Assembly: GCF_003086295.3 (NCBI RefSeq)
Contig: NC_092048.1
Location: 85,384,386-85,448,385, forward strand
Reading direction: 5' to 3'
DNA length: 64,000 nucleotides
Source: Arachis hypogaea
Taxonomy: Eukaryota; Streptophyta; Magnoliopsida; Fabales; Fabaceae
Part shown: piece by piece, positions 8,613 to 20,716 of the stretch
How the letters are laid out: each line of letters begins with the position of its first letter
Position numbering within the stretch: position 1 is the stretch's first letter
The notes under the pieces: generated by a model
What the model was told of the DNA's origin: nothing
What the model saw: only the letters and a program-made list of their open reading frames with translations
Databases searched by the model: none
Made by a program: the position numbers and the translations under genes

Positions 8613-10159
8613 TGATGAGCGGATAATTTATACGCTTTTTGACATTATTTTCAATATATTTTTAGTATATTTTAGTTAGTTTTTATCATATTTTTATTAG
8701 TTTTTATTTAAAATTCACTTTTCTAGACTTTACTATGAGTTTGTGCATTTTTCTGTGATTTCAGGTATTTTCTGGCTGAAATTGAGGGACCTGAGCAAAA
8801 ATCTGATTCAGAGGCTGAAAAAGGACTACAGATGATGTTGGATTCTGACCTCCCTGCACTCGAAGTGGATTTTTTGGAGCTACAGAAGTCAAATTGGTGC
8901 GCTCTTAATTGCATTGGAAAGTAGACATCCTAGGCTTTCCAGCAATATATAATAGTCCATACTTTTCCCGAGATTTGATTGCCCAAACCGGCGTTCCAAG
9001 TCAGCATAGAAATTATGGCGTTAAAACGCCAGAACTGGCATAAAAGCTGGAGTTAAACGCCCAAACTGGCACAAAAGCTGGTGTTTAACTCTAAGAAAAG
9101 TCTCTACACATGAAAGCTTCAATTCTCAGCCCAAGCACACACCAAGTGGGCTCCGGAAGTGGATTTTTACACTAAACACCCTAGCTTACTCATTTTCTGT
9201 AACCCTAGGTCACTAGTTGATTATAAAAACCAATTTTAGTGATTCATTTGGGACCTCATGACACTCTACACGTTTCATATTGTATCTTCTATGGCATGAG
9301 TCTCTAAACCCCATGGTTGGGGGTGAGGAGCTCTGCTGTGTTTCGATGAATTAATGCAATTACTACTGTTTTCCATTCTATCACGCTTGCTTCTATTCTA
9401 AGATATTCATTCACACTTCAACCTGACGAATGTGATGATCCGTGACAATCATCATCATTCTCACCTATGAACGCGTGCCTGACAACCACCTCCGTTCTAC
9501 GTGCAATCAAGCTTGAATGTGTATCTCTTGGGTTTCTAATCTAAGATTGGAACCTTCGTCGTATAGGCTAGAATTATTGGCGGCCATTCTTGAGATCTGG
9601 AAAGTCTAAACCTTGTCTGTGGTATTCCGAGTAGGATCTGGGAAGGGATGACTATGACGAGCTTCAAACTCACGAGTGTTGGGCATAGTGACAGACGCAA
9701 AAGGATCAATGGATCCTATTCCAACATGAGTGATAACCGACAGATGATTAGTCGTGTGGTGACAGCGCATTTGGAACATTTTCACTGAGAGGACGGATGG
9801 TAGCCATTGACAACGGTGATCCACCAACATACAACTTGCCATGGAAGGAGCCTTGTGTGCATGAAGAAGAAGACAGTAGGAAAGCAGAGATTCAGAAGAT
9901 GGAGCATCTCCAAAACCTCAACCTGTTCTCCATTACTGCAAAACAAGTATTTATTTCATGTTCTTTTACTTTTTACAATTAAATCTGAGAATTATTGATA
10001 TATCCTGACTAAGAGTTACAAGATAACCATAGCTTGCTTCAAGCCAACAATCTCCGTGGGATCGACCTTTACTCACGTAAGGTATTACTTGGACGACCCA
10101 GTGCACTTGCTGGTTAGTTGTGCGGAGTTACAAAAGTGTGATTGTAATTTCGTGCACCA
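8613..10159 (+). repeat. 3' LTR of element C (1547 bp)
   Basis: It starts TGATGAGCGGATAA and ends GTGCACCA. The left edge follows the pre-LTR hairpin and the right edge abuts element D sequence. A TATAAAAA box lies at 9222-9229, and GGCGTT/AACGCC words at about 9018-9095. The 3' end carries GATCGACC...TACTTGGACGACC sequence shared by all the Athila-like LTRs here. No gene. Confidence 0.85.
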
Positions 10160-10916
10160 GCCCCATCTTCTCTCCTAAAATTGAAACTGAACCCATTAGT
10201 AATGATAAAGAACCCCTTCTCATTCCTTCTTATCAAGAGTGATTTGGATTGCAACTAATAGGTGTCCCTTGGGACACCAAACTTAATCCTTTGGCATCTT
10301 AATAAATTGGTTCATTATTGTGTATTTAATGTGTTCATAAGAATGGAGTAACATCAATCTTTTCATTTACTTTTGATTTCAATTCCTCTGAACTCATTAA
10401 ACCATGTTCATGTTCTTACCCAAAACATATAGTGCTTTCAAATTGGGTGACTTGGGCTGCTAGATGATCCTTGGTGTTGGCCACACCAAACTTAATCTCT
10501 GGACTTACTCTTCAAAATCAGGCTATTAATTGTTTGTAAGCCTAGATTAAGTGGGTGGGAGGCCACACCAAACTTAGCAGTTTAGCTAGTTCTCAGCCCA
10601 TTCACTCATAATGATTTATGCCTTCATCAAGTTGCAATTCCAGAGTAGAAAGAAATAAAAGAGTGTAAAGAAAATCTAGCTACCAAAGCTAATATCAAAC
10701 TTTCTAACCTACAATTGTCGACTAATCCTAATTTGATACTGTAACACAAATGTGAGACTGAAAATTAAACTATCTAAAGCAATATATGTTAAACTACTTC
10801 TAATAAAAGCAATTAGATAAAAAAGGATAAAGTGTTGGGGTGCCTCCCAACTAGCACTTCTTTATTGTCATTAGCTTGACATTCCTTCATCTTTAGCTGA
10901 GCTTGTAGCTCACTCT
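10160..10916 (-). other. 3' UTR of element D
   Basis: No gene is seen. On the minus strand it holds the post-pol hairpin module (10836-10869, TTGGGAGGCACCCCAA) and three copies of the TAAGTTTGGTGT word (near 10272, 10485 and 10566). Confidence 0.65.
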
Positions 10917-11575
10917 CTACTCCTCTAAGGGGCCTCCCAAGTAGTGTTTGAGTCTATGGCCATTGACAGTAAAAGTTCTCTGAGTCTTGTCCTCCATGAG
11001 CTCCACATGACCATAGGGAAACACCTTGAGTATGGTGAAAGGTCCTGACCATCGAGACTTAAGTTTCCCAGGGAAGAACTTGAGTCTTTAGTTGTAGAGT
11101 AACACCTTCTGTCCTTCAGTGAACTCCCTTCTTGCAATCTTTTGGTCATGCCACCTTTTTGTGTTCTCTTTGTAGATTTTTGCATTCTCATATGCTTGAT
11201 TTCTAAACTCCTCCAGCTCATTGAGTTGCATTAATCTCTTTTCTCTAGCAGCTTGCTCATCATAGTTTAACCTTTTTAGAGCCCAAAATGCTCTATGCTC
11301 AAGTTCAACTGGTAAGTGACAAGCCTTGCCATATACCAGTTGGTATGGAGACATCCCAATGGGAGTCTTATAGGCTGTTCTGTAGGCCTATAGTGCATCA
11401 TCCAGCTTCTTAGACCAATCCTTTCTTGAGCTTCTAACAGTTTTTTCAAGGATTCTTTTCAGCTCTCTGTTGGAGATTTCAGCTTGCCCGTTGGTCTGTG
11501 GGTGGTATGGAGTTGCCACTTTGTGCTTTACTCCATATCTGAGAAGGAATGTCTCGAGTTATTTATTGCAGAAGT
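10917..11575 (-). pseudogene. pol: Integrase C-terminal half, element D pol (broken)
   Basis: The minus frame includes the [22 protein letters not shown] block, the [20 protein letters not shown] helix and [16 protein letters not shown] then interrupts KVLLYN (near 11088), and the frame continues through a [16 protein letters not shown] module to HYLGGPLEE and TAG at 10917-10919. The DDE glutamate region lies at about 11480-11500. The left partner is across solo LTR S1, which inserted just after the second catalytic Asp (SDGGT). Confidence 0.82.
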
Positions 11576-11580
11576 GTGTC

Positions 11581-13297
11581 TGATAAATCCCGATTGCGTG
11601 GTTTATTTTGTGCTTATTTTGGGGGATTTTATCACCTTTTCTCACATTTATTCAATGAAATAGCATGGTTTTGTAATTCTCCCTTGAATTGTGCTTAAAT
11701 GTAAAAACATGCTTTTTAGGCCAAAAAATTGGTGATTTTAATTCACTTTAATTCCATTCGATGCCTTGATGTGTTTAATGAGTGATTTCAGGTCCATAAG
11801 GCAAGTATCAGATGGAAGAAATGAGGAGAAAAGCATCCAAAGTGGGAGAACTCATGAAGAAATGAAGGAACCGTAAAGCTGTCAAGTCCGACCTCTTCGC
11901 ACTCAATCGACCATAACTTGAGCTACAAAGGTCCAAATGAGGCAGTTCTAGTTGTTTTGGAAAGCTAACATCCGGGGCTTCGAAATGATATAAATTTTGC
12001 TATATGTTGCTTTGCGTTCAGGGGCGCGCACGCGCACTTTGCGCGCGCTCGCCGATGCTGCCCGTGGCCCACTTTAATGAAATCGCCCCCAGCGATTTCT
12101 GAAGCACTTTGGGCCCAACCCAACTCATTTCTGATGCTATTCAAGCCAAGGATTGGAGGAGAGTCAACACACTTAGTCATAGTTTAGTTTTCATCATGTT
12201 TTAGGGTAGAATTCTAGAGAGAGAAGCTCTCTCTTCTCTCTAGAATTTAGGGTAGTTTAGGTTTAATTTTCTTGAAACTCACTTTTAATTCTTGTTTTGA
12301 TTTAGTTTCTCCTTTTAATTTCTTGTTGTTACATCTCTACTCTTCTAGTTTTTACTTGTCCATTTCTTTTATTTTGTTGCTTTTATGTTCATGAACCTTG
12401 TTGGATCTTAATTTTCCTTTAATGCAATTTTATGTTTGATGTTATTTTTTTATTGTTGATTTGAGTTATTGATTTTACTTTTCTTGCTATTGGTAGTTGG
12501 TAGATTTTACTATTTCTTGTCATTTATTATGCTTTCCATGTATGCCTTCCAAGTGTTTGATAAAATGCTTGGAAGGATGTTAGAGTAGATTTTGAGCATT
12601 CTTGGCTTGGAAAGAGTAATTGGGCAATCTTGAGTCATGAAAACCCAACTTATGTTGGTGATCTAGAGTTGTTAGCTAATATTGTTTCCATTGACGCTAA
12701 TCTTTTGCTAATTTAATTAGTGAGTTGATTAGGACTTATGGAATATTGTTTCCATTGACGCTAATCTTTTGCTAGTTTAATTAGTAAGTTGGTTAGGACT
12801 TTTGGATTGAGATTAGCTATTCTCGTTAGACTTTCTCCCTATTTGTTGGAGTTGACGTAATGAGATAAATTCTTGTTTATATTTGTGACATGATTAATTA
12901 GTCTTGTTTGACATTCTCCCGATGTGTGAGTTAACTAAATAAGGCAAATTAATCATGCATGACTAGGATAGAAAGCCTATGATCTCAAATCTTGCCATGA
13001 ATGTCTCTCTTTATTACTTTCTTTCTTTAATTGCTCTCTTTACTTTTCTTGCCATTTATTTTCTTGTCCTCTTATCAACAAAACCCCTTGATCCCCGTAG
13101 CCAATAATTAAACACTTCATTACAACTCTTCGTGAGACGACCCGGAGTCCAAAATACTCCGGTTAATTTTCATTTGGGGATTGTTAATTGTGACAACCAA
13201 TATTTTTGCATGAAAGGATTCTTGATTAGTTTGGAAACTATACTTTACAACGAGACTCCATTAGATAAATTCTAAACCGTCAAGAATTCGTTCATCA
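11581..13297 (+). mobile_element. Solo LTR S1 (1717 bp) with GTGTC target duplication
   Basis: It starts TGATAAATCC and ends GTTCATCA, flanked by GTGTC at 11576-11580 and 13298-13302. It sits inside element D's integrase. It is the same family as element B's LTR. No internal region is present, so the element was lost by LTR-LTR recombination. A GC palindrome block lies at 12019-12055, and TTCTAGAGAGAGAAGCTCTC (12210-12229) is another imperfect palindrome. No gene. Confidence 0.93.
12678..12805 (+). repeat. Tandem duplication (64-bp period) inside solo LTR S1
   Basis: AATATTGTTTCCATTGACGC recurs at 12678 and 12742, with the following 40 bases nearly identical. Confidence 0.85.
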
Positions 13298-13302
13298 GTG
13301 TC

Positions 13303-14414
13303 CCTCCATCACTAATGAGAGTTCTGGGAACTCCAAATCTGCTGAAGATGTTCCTTCTCAAGAAGCTTATCACAACTTTGTTGTTATTTGTTGCAGTGGC
13401 TATGGCTTCTACCCATCTTGAGACATAATCAATAGCCACCAATATGTAGCTATTTGAGTAGGAGGTTGGGAAGGGTCCCATGAAATCAATCCCCATACAT
13501 CAAATAGCTCCAGCTCTACTATGAATTGCTGTGGCATCTCATTTCTCTTGGTTAGATTACTAGCTCTTTGGCATTCATCACACCTTGACACCATTTCCTT
13601 GGCATCCTTAAACATTGTTGGCCAGTAAAATCCGGATTGAAGCACTTTTGCTGCTGTTCTTTCTCCACTGAAGTGACCTCCATATGCGGATCCATGGCAC
13701 TGCCATAACACGTCCTACCCTTCTTCATGGGATATACACCTTCTTAGGATTCTATTAACACACTTTTTGAACAAATAGGGGTCATCCCAGATGTAGTGTT
13801 TGGCATCCTTGATTAGCTTCCTCCTTATGTGCTTATTGATGTTAGTTGGTAGTTCCCCAATAGCCTTGAAGTTAGCTATGTCTGCAAACCAAGGGGCTAC
13901 TCGAATCATCATCAATTGTTTGTCAGGGAAGCTTTTATTTACTGTTACTTGCTGCATTTCTTCTTCTTGTGGGATCCTTGAGAGGTGGTCAGCTACCTTG
14001 TTCTCTGCTCCACTCCTATCTTTAATCTCAATATCAAATTCTTGGAGCAGCAGAATCCACCTTATTAGTCTGGACTTAGATTCTTGTTTGGTAAGCAAGT
14101 ACTTGAGTGCTGCATGATCAGTGAACATAATTACTTTTGAGCCAATAAGATATGATCTAAACTTATCAAAAGAAAAAACTATGGCTAAAAGTTCTTTCTC
14201 CGTAGTGGTATAGTTCCTTTGATTCTCATTAAGAACCTTGCTAGCATAGTAAATAACATGTACTAGCTTGTCTTTCCTCTGTCCTAGAACAGCACCAACA
14301 GCAAAATCAGATGCATCACACATTAGTTCAAAGGGAAGATCCTAGCTTAGTGGTGCTATAATAGGTGCAAAGGAGAGTTTCTTTTTAAGTTCATCAAAGG
14401 CTACCATGCACTTT
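13303..14414 (-). pseudogene. pol: RNase H and integrase N-terminal half, element D pol (broken)
   Basis: The minus strand reads RNase H ([14 protein letters not shown] near 14290-14323; [29 protein letters not shown]) and then [20 protein letters not shown] with CDECQ, the integrase zinc-binding region. Next is [10 protein letters not shown] (first catalytic Asp) and LISDGGT (second), where S1 interrupts. A stop follows RRCISHEEG at 13715 and a frameshift separates the zinc finger from the core near 13490. At 14414 the frame meets the F insertion and resumes at 49480. Confidence 0.84.
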
Positions 14415-15502
14415 TGGTCCATGAAATTGTAAATCACACTTTTCACAATCCCGCACAATTAACCAGTAAGTGCACTAGGTCGTCCAAGTAATACCTTACG
14501 TGAGTAAGGGTCGATCCCACGGAGATTATCGGCTTGAAGCAATCTATGGTTATCTTGTAAATCTTAGTCGGGAGATTAATGATAAAAATTACTTTTGTTT
14601 ATGAAAACTAAATAACATGAAATAAAGGTTACCTGTGATTCAGTAATGGAGAAGAGGTTGAGGTTCTGGAGATGCTCTATCTTCTGAATCTCTGCTTTCC
14701 TACTGTCTTCTTCTTCATGCACGCAGATCTCCTTCCGTGGCAAGCTGTATGTTTGTGGATCACCGTTGTCAATGGCTACCATCTGTTCTCTCAGTGAAAA
14801 TGGTCCAAATGCGCTGTCACTGCACGGCTAATCATCTGTCGGTTCTCACTCATGTTGGAATAGGATCCATTGATCCTTTTTCGTTTGTCACTACGCCCAG
14901 CACTTGTGAGTTTGAAGCTCGTCACAGTCATCCCATCCCAGATCTTACTCGGAATACCACAGACAAGGTTTAGACTATCTGGATCTCAAGAATGGCCGCC
15001 AATAATCCTAGCCTATACCACGAAGACTCTGATCATGAACCAAGAGGCTAAGAGATACGCACTCAATCTAACATAGAACGGAAGTGGTTGTCAGGCACGC
15101 GTTCATAGGTTGAGAATGGTGATGAGTGTCACAGATCATCACAATCATCACGGTTAAGTACAAGCGAGTATCTTAGAACAGAAACAAGCGTGATTAAATA
15201 GAAAACAGAAGTAGTTGCATTAATTCATCGAGACACAGCAGAGCTCCTCACCCCCAACCATAGGGTTTAGAGACTCAGGCCATAGAAGATACAAAATTCA
15301 GATGTGAAATGTCATGAGGTCCTTAGTAAGTCTCTAAAAGTTATTTTTATACTAAACTAGTAGTTAGGGTTACAGAAAATAAGTAACTAAGTGTAGATAG
15401 TGCAGAAATCCACTTCTGGGGCCCACTTGGTGTGTGCTTGGGCTGAGCATTGAGCTTTACACGTGTAGAGGCTTCTCTTGGAGTTAAACGCCAGGTTGTA
15501 GC
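14415..15502 (-). repeat. 3' LTR of element F, distal part
   Basis: It starts TGGTCCATGAAATTG, equivalent to TGGTGCACGAAATTG at 47928. It runs collinear with the 5' LTR to the S2 insertion at 15502 (TTGTAGC) and resumes at 39821 (CTGTTTCTGG). The two LTRs look similar with scattered substitutions. No gene. Confidence 0.9.
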
Positions 15503-15769
15503 TGATGCCAGGGCATTTTGGCCAGTTTCACTGACCTTTTCTTTACTGTTTTAGGGTAGTTTCATGCATTTTCTTAGGAAATAAGCAAGTTTTGGGTAGA
15601 ATTTCACTTACATCTTTATTCAAGCAAACATTATGTACTTTACATGATTTCATGAGAATTATGCAAGAATTGAATGACAAATTGGATGATGCATGTCTCA
15701 TGATTTGGATTAGAACTTTGATGCACTCTATTGCTTGATTTCAGGATAAAGGAAGCAAGGAAGAACCAC

Positions 15770-16545
15770 GTTAGCAGCCACGTTAGTCTAACTAACGTAA
15801 CCACTAACGTGGAATGGGAGCTAGCTTGCAACGTTAACGAGAAAAGTAATCGCCAATAACGTCCTCGAAGCCATCATAGCCCACGTTAAGAGTCACGTTA
15901 ACTAAGTTAACGTGAACTCTAACGTGGAAGAAGAAAATGAAGCCAACGTTAGTGACACTCACCTTTGTCACTAACGTTGGACCAAGCTCATATTGGCCAC
16001 GTTAAGAGCCACGTTAACTCAGTTAACGTGGATTCTAACGTGGGGAAGCAAAAGAATGGCCAAAGTTAGTGACACTCAACTTTGTCACTAACGTTGGACT
16101 AAGCCATTTTGAGCCACGTTAGTTGCCACATTAACTTAGTTAACGTGGAAGCTAACGTGGAGGGAGCAAGAATCGCCAACGTTAGTGACACTCACCTTTG
16201 TCACTAACGTTGGAATGAGCCACTATGAGCAACGTTAACTTCCACGTTAACTTAGTTAACGTGGATGAAGGAATGATGAGCCAACGTTAGTGACACTCAC
16301 CTTTGTCACTAACGTTGGAGATAGCTATCACCACCACATTAGAAGCCACGTTAACCTAGTTAACGTGAACTCTAATGTGGGAAGTAGGGGCGTTTTGAAA
16401 CGTTAGTGACAAAGGTAAGTGTCACTAACGTTTTCGAAGATTTGGCAAGCCTATGTTAAAGGTCACGTTAGCCACACTAACGTGAACTCTAACGTAGGGG
16501 GAAGGGAGGATTCTCAATGTTATTGGAAAAGGTAAGTCCCAATAA
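15770..16545 (+). repeat. Compound hairpin array in S2 (AACGTTAGTGACA / CACGTTAACT units)
   Basis: A unit of roughly 100-110 bp is repeated about six times. It holds two inverted repeats: AACGTTAGTGACA...TGTCACTAACGTT, and CCACGTTAACT..AGTTAACGTGG. Further copies continue on the other side of G (38549-38695). Every unit could fold into two strong hairpins. No coding potential. Confidence 0.88.
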
Positions 16546-16559
16546 CATGTGCGAAGGAC

Positions 16560-18339
16560 TGATGCGTATTTTCGGAAAACGAAAAACGAATTCCAAATAC
16601 ACAAAACTAACCGGCAAGTGCACCGGGTTGTGTCAAGTAATAAAACTCACGGGAGTGAGGTCGATCCCACAGGGATTGAAGGATTGAGCAATTTTAGTTT
16701 AGTGGCTGATTTAGTCAAGCGAATCAAGAGTTGATTTGAGTGGTTTGTATTCGACAGAATTTAAATTGCATGAAATTAAAAGGGAGAAGGGTAGATTGCA
16801 GAAAATTAAAGAGCAAAGAAAGTAAATAAGCTAAATCTTAAAGAATAAGTAATGTAAATTTCAGAAACTTAGATTGTAAGAAATGTAAATTGCAGAATCT
16901 TAAAGTGCAAGAAATGTAAATGGCTTGAATTGTAAAGGGAATTGGGAATTGGATTTGCAGAAATTAAACAAGGAACAATAAATTGTAACAAACAGGAATG
17001 TCGAAGATGGATTCAATTGAACCGGATCTTGACAAAAATGGAAATCAGCTTGGTGTAGCAACGAAACAGGGAAATTGAAATTTAAAGCTGTAGATCTCAG
17101 GACCCAAGAGACTAGATAACCAAGTCTAGATCCCACTGCCTTCCTAGATCCAGCAAGAACAATTGCAAGGGAAATATAAATTACAGAGAGAATAGAAGAA
17201 GAAGCAATGAACAGAAATTGAATTTTGATTATGCAGAAAATTAAACAAGATCCAAAGGTGAGATTGAAACAGAAGTTCTGCAATTCTCCACCTAAGATCC
17301 CAAGCAAGAAAAGTAAAGAGTGCTCAACAAGAGCCAGGAAGAAGAGAGATCAATTCTCCTCCCCAATTCTCTAGAATTCTAAAACAGCAAAACAAAAAAA
17401 TGTAAAGTGACTTCTCTACTGTAAGTGTTATGAAAATTCTCAAAGGAAGCTCTCCTCAAAACTTAAATCCTAAGCTATTTATACACTTTCTTCAAATGGT
17501 CTTCAAGCCTTGAATTGGGCCTTTGTTCTTGATGGAATTGGGTTGATAAAGGCCTTGGTTGATTGCTCTTGGAGTTGGAGAAAGATCCATTGTGAACCGG
17601 GTTGAAAAACATAAAAGCTTGAGTAAAAGTTTGAGTAAAAGTTTGAGGTCAAACTTTTACTCAAACTTTTCGCATCAGCTAAGCTTCCTTGCTGCTACCA
17701 ACGTTTGAGCCAAAGTTTGAGGTCAAACTTTTGCTCAAACGTTGGCCCCCTTGTAAATGTGTGTTGCGCCAACGTTTGAGCAAAAGTTTGACCTCAAACG
17801 TTGGCGCAAGCTTTTTCCTCCAGGGTGTGCAAGTGTGGCGCCAACGTTTGAGCAAAAGTTTGACCTCAAACGTTGGCGCAAGCTTTTTTCTCCAGGGTAT
17901 TGATTTTGTGATCCCAAAAGTTTGAGCTAAAGTTTGAGGTCAAACTTTTGCTCAAGCTTTTTTCCTCTGGAGTGTTTTCAACTCTTTTAAAAGTTTGAGC
18001 TAAAGTTTGAGGTCAAACTTTGGCTCAAACTTTTTGTTTTCTCTTGCTCCTAGCCCTTCCTTCTTTCTTCAACCTTCTTCAAAACTCTTTTCACCTATCA
18101 TTAATCAACCAAACACATCAAAGCTTTGCTCAAAATCATGAGTTTGTTATTCTTTCATAATATATGACAATTATAGCATAAAATCTCATGAAATTGCATT
18201 AATTCATACATGGTTGATTAAATCAAAGGAGACATGGAAATCTACCCAATTGGCTTGCTTATGGCTCAAGAAAGTGCATAAATCAATTGAAAACAAAAGA
18301 AAAAGGCTAGTGAAACTAGGCTAAGATGACTTGTCATCA
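16560..18339 (-). repeat. 3' LTR of element G (1780 bp)
   Basis: It is collinear with 36712-38542 but lacks one roughly 50-bp copy of the CAAACTTTTG-type inverted repeat present there near 38105-38160. The TATAAATAG box on the minus strand is at 17475-17483. The hairpin array is at about 17600-18030. No gene. Confidence 0.93.
17600..18030. repeat. Long inverted-repeat array in G 3' LTR
   Basis: Repeated hairpins are built from AACGTTTGAGC(C/A)AAAGTTTGA, a 2-4 nt loop, and the complementary arm, giving stems of about 20 bp. About five hairpins occur. The same array is at about 37760-38240 in the 5' LTR, with an extra unit. Confidence 0.88.
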
Positions 18340-18813
18340 CAACAGCAAACTTAAAGCTTGCTTGTCCCCAAGCAAGAAAAGAATTATTGAGAAGAAAGAA
18401 TGAAATGGAAGAGGATGTTCATGCTAGCAGAGTATTATTGGTAGTTCATGGGGTTTTCTGTGGATATGTAAACATTCACTTCTTATTGACTTTTAGGCCT
18501 AGAAAGTCCCCTTCAAGCATCAAGCAACATACTTCTATGACCTCTCATTATTCCTTTGTCCTTGACTATTATTTTTTTTTTTAAAAGCTTTAGTTCAGTG
18601 TCATGTGTAACAAGTTCTTTTCTTTCTTTATACTTGACACATTATTTACTATAGACACTTGGCTCACATTCCTTCTTAGAACATTGATGCCCAGCACCTC
18701 TTTGGGTTACTAAATGCCTTGTAGTTAGGTTGCTCTTGATAGTGGACTTTCAGCTGATGATCCCGGGTTAGTTAACCCAAGTCACCAAGTGTTGATGCAC
18801 TCCAAAGAACTTA
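18340..18813 (-). other. 3' UTR of element G, outer piece, with pre-LTR hairpin
   Basis: On the minus strand GCTTGGGGACAAGC and TTTAAGTTTGCTGTTG (18340-18373) abut the LTR. The rest has no gene. The stretch is separated from the remainder of the UTR (29926 onward) by element H. Confidence 0.75.
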
Positions 18814-19166
18814 ATAATTGATGACAAGTCATCCTAGCCTATTTTAGCTAGTCTTTTTCTTTTGTTTTCGTTAGAATTATGCACTTTCTTGAGCTACAAG
18901 CAAGCTAATTGAGTAGATTTTCATGTTTCCCTTGATTGAACCAACCATATATGAATTTATGCCATTTCATGAGGTTTTATGCTATATTTGTTGCATATTA
19001 TGAAAGAATGAATATCTCATGATTTTGAGCATAGCTTTGATGAGTTTGGTTGATTAATGATAGGTGAAGAAAGCTTGGAGAAAGGTTGAAGCAAAGAGGA
19101 ATGGCTAGGAGTGAAGAGAGGACAATGGAATAAGTGAAATTGAACCAGGAAGCAAGAAGTTAGCCC

Positions 19167-19420
19167 CAACGTTAGCCCCCTAACTTGGAGGCTAACGTTG
19201 GAACTTGAAATTTCCTCCCTGGCCATCCCACGTTTGCGCCAACGTTAGCCCCCTAACTTGGAGGCTAACGTTGGCACATGAATTCCTCCCTGGCCATCCA
19301 ACGTTTGCGCCAACGTTAGCCCCCTAACTTGGAGGCTAACGTTGGCACATGAAAACATAAGGGAGAGGGGCCAACGTTTGCGCCAACGTTAGCCCCCTAA
19401 CTTGGAGGCTAACGTTGGCA
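19167..19420. repeat. Four tandem AACGTTAGCC...GGCTAACGTT hairpins in H LTR 1
   Basis: Each unit has 11-12 bp perfect arms around the loop CCCTAACTTGGA. Spacers such as CCTCCCTGGCCATC are also repeated. Equivalent arrays are at about 23834-24088 and 28538-28792. A fifth, diverged hairpin (AACGTTAGGGTC arm) is kept in LTR 2 and LTR 3 but deleted from LTR 1. Confidence 0.9.
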
Positions 19421-19674
19421 CCACAAGCACACTAGACAAGGCCAACGTGCATACCAGAAAAATGTGTTTGCTGCTATGAAAAGTTGGAGCCAAAGTTAGG
19501 CCCTAACTTTGGCTCAAACTTTTGGTCCAACTTTTGCTAACCTCAAATCCGGTTCAATTGGTTCACTTTGGTTCTTCTTCAAACTTCAAGAGCAATCAAC
19601 CAAGGCCTCTTTCAACCCAATTCCACCAAGAGCAAAGGCCCAACTCAAGGCTTGAAGATCATTTGAAGAAAGTG

Positions 19675-19683
19675 TATAAATAG
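19675..19683 (+). promoter_or_regulatory. TATA box of H LTR 1
   Basis: TATAAATAG lies in identical context (GAAGAAAGTG before it) at 24380-24388 in LTR 2 and 29085-29093 in LTR 3. It probably sets the transcript start and the U3/R boundary. Confidence 0.65.
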
Positions 19684-20516
19684 GATAGAATTCAAGTTCT
19701 TCGGAGAGCTTTCCTTTTGGAATTTTTCATAATAGTTTTCAGAGAGCTTTTGAGTGAACTTTAATATCTTTGTTTCCATTGCTTTCAATTTCATTTTACT
19801 TTTGTCTTGGATCTTGGATTGGAGAATTGAAGAAATTCTGTTTCAATCTCAATCTTGGATCTCTCTGTTTCTTTACTGTTAATTGAATTTCATTTCCGGT
19901 TAATTGCTCTTCATCTATTCTCTTTGCAACTTACATTTTCCTTGCAATTGTTCTTGTTGGATCTAGGAAGGCATTGAGATCTAGACTTGGTTTTCTAGTC
20001 TCTGGGCCCTGAGATCTCAATTTTACATTCTGTGTTTCTTGCTTTCCATGTTTATTTACTTTTCTGTTATAAGATCCGATCCAATCCCAATTCCCTTTCC
20101 TTCTTCTGTTTGATGCAATTTAATTTTTCCTTGTTTAATTTCTGCAAATCCACATCCCAATCCCGTTTACATTTCAAGCAATTTACATTCCTTGCACTTT
20201 AAGATTCCGCAATTTACATTTCTTGCACTTTAAGTTTCGGCCATTTAATTTCTTGTTCTTTAAGTTTCAGCAATTTATTTCTTGTTCTCTTTACTTCAAT
20301 GCAATTTAATTCTGCAAGTCACAAAACCATCAACCAAATCTTGATTCGCTTGACTAAATCAACCACTAAGCTAAAATTGCTCAATCCTTCAATCCCTGTG
20401 GGATCGACCTCACTCCCGTGAGTTTTTATTACTTGATACGACCCGGTACACTTGCCGGTTAGATTTGTGTGTTTTGGGAGAGATTTATTTTTCCTCCAAA
20501 ATACTCATCATGTTTT

Positions 20517-20533
20517 TGGCGCCGTTGCCGGGG
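20517..20533 (+). other. Primer binding site, H first unit (perfect tRNA-Asp)
   Basis: TGGCGCCGTTGCCGGGG is exactly complementary to the recalled plant tRNA-Asp 3' end, 6 nt after the LTR. Confidence 0.88.
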
Positions 20534-20716
20534 ATTGATTAGATTGACAATGATTAAGTGAGGTGGTGATCTAGATCAAGCACTTTTTCCTTAATTTTTT
20601 ACTAACCCACTAACTGTTTGAAGTTTTGTCTCAACCGGCTACACTCAATTTTCAAGAGAATCACTGTGTTTTCTATTGATTGATTCATATGTCACAGGAA
20701 AGAAGAACATCCCAAC

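Larger units (their letters stand above)
5147..10159 (+). mobile_element. Element C: 3' half of an Athila-like autonomous element
   Basis: On the plus strand the order is the end of integrase (5148-5300), the post-pol hairpin module, a GGCGTT-AACGCC palindrome array, a third ORF with a TATA box, a 3' UTR and a 1547-bp 3' LTR. The LTR is the same length as F's 5' LTR (1547 bp). The integrase tail and 3' UTR also match F in reverse, so C and F are one family. The 5' half lies left of the window, beyond elements A and B. C's right edge abuts element D's 3' region. Confidence 0.85.
18819..20510 (+). repeat. LTR 1 of element H (1692 bp)
   Basis: It starts TGATGACAAGTCATCC and ends AATACTCATCA. 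It is 39 bp shorter than LTR 2 and LTR 3, mainly from one 38-bp deletion between CCAACG direct repeats near 19445. The TATAAATAG box is at 19675-19683. Four AACGTTAGCC hairpins lie at 19167-19420. No gene. Confidence 0.94.

Noticed and set aside
8613..8640. Similarity of LTR start TGATGAGCGGATAATTT to the bacterial lac operator (GAGCGGATAACAATT)
   Set aside because: It is the conserved LTR terminus of a plant retrotransposon family (also at 56314 and reversed at 40280 and 49474). The match is coincidence.
15770..16545. CRISPR-like repeat array
   Set aside because: The repeats are inverted, irregularly spaced and inside a plant LTR. There are no unique spacers of constant length and no cas genes.
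17735..17925. Short ORFs on both strands encoding Arg/Leu-rich repeats
   Set aside because: They run through the inverted-repeat array of the G LTR. Both strands give near-identical peptides because the DNA is palindromic.
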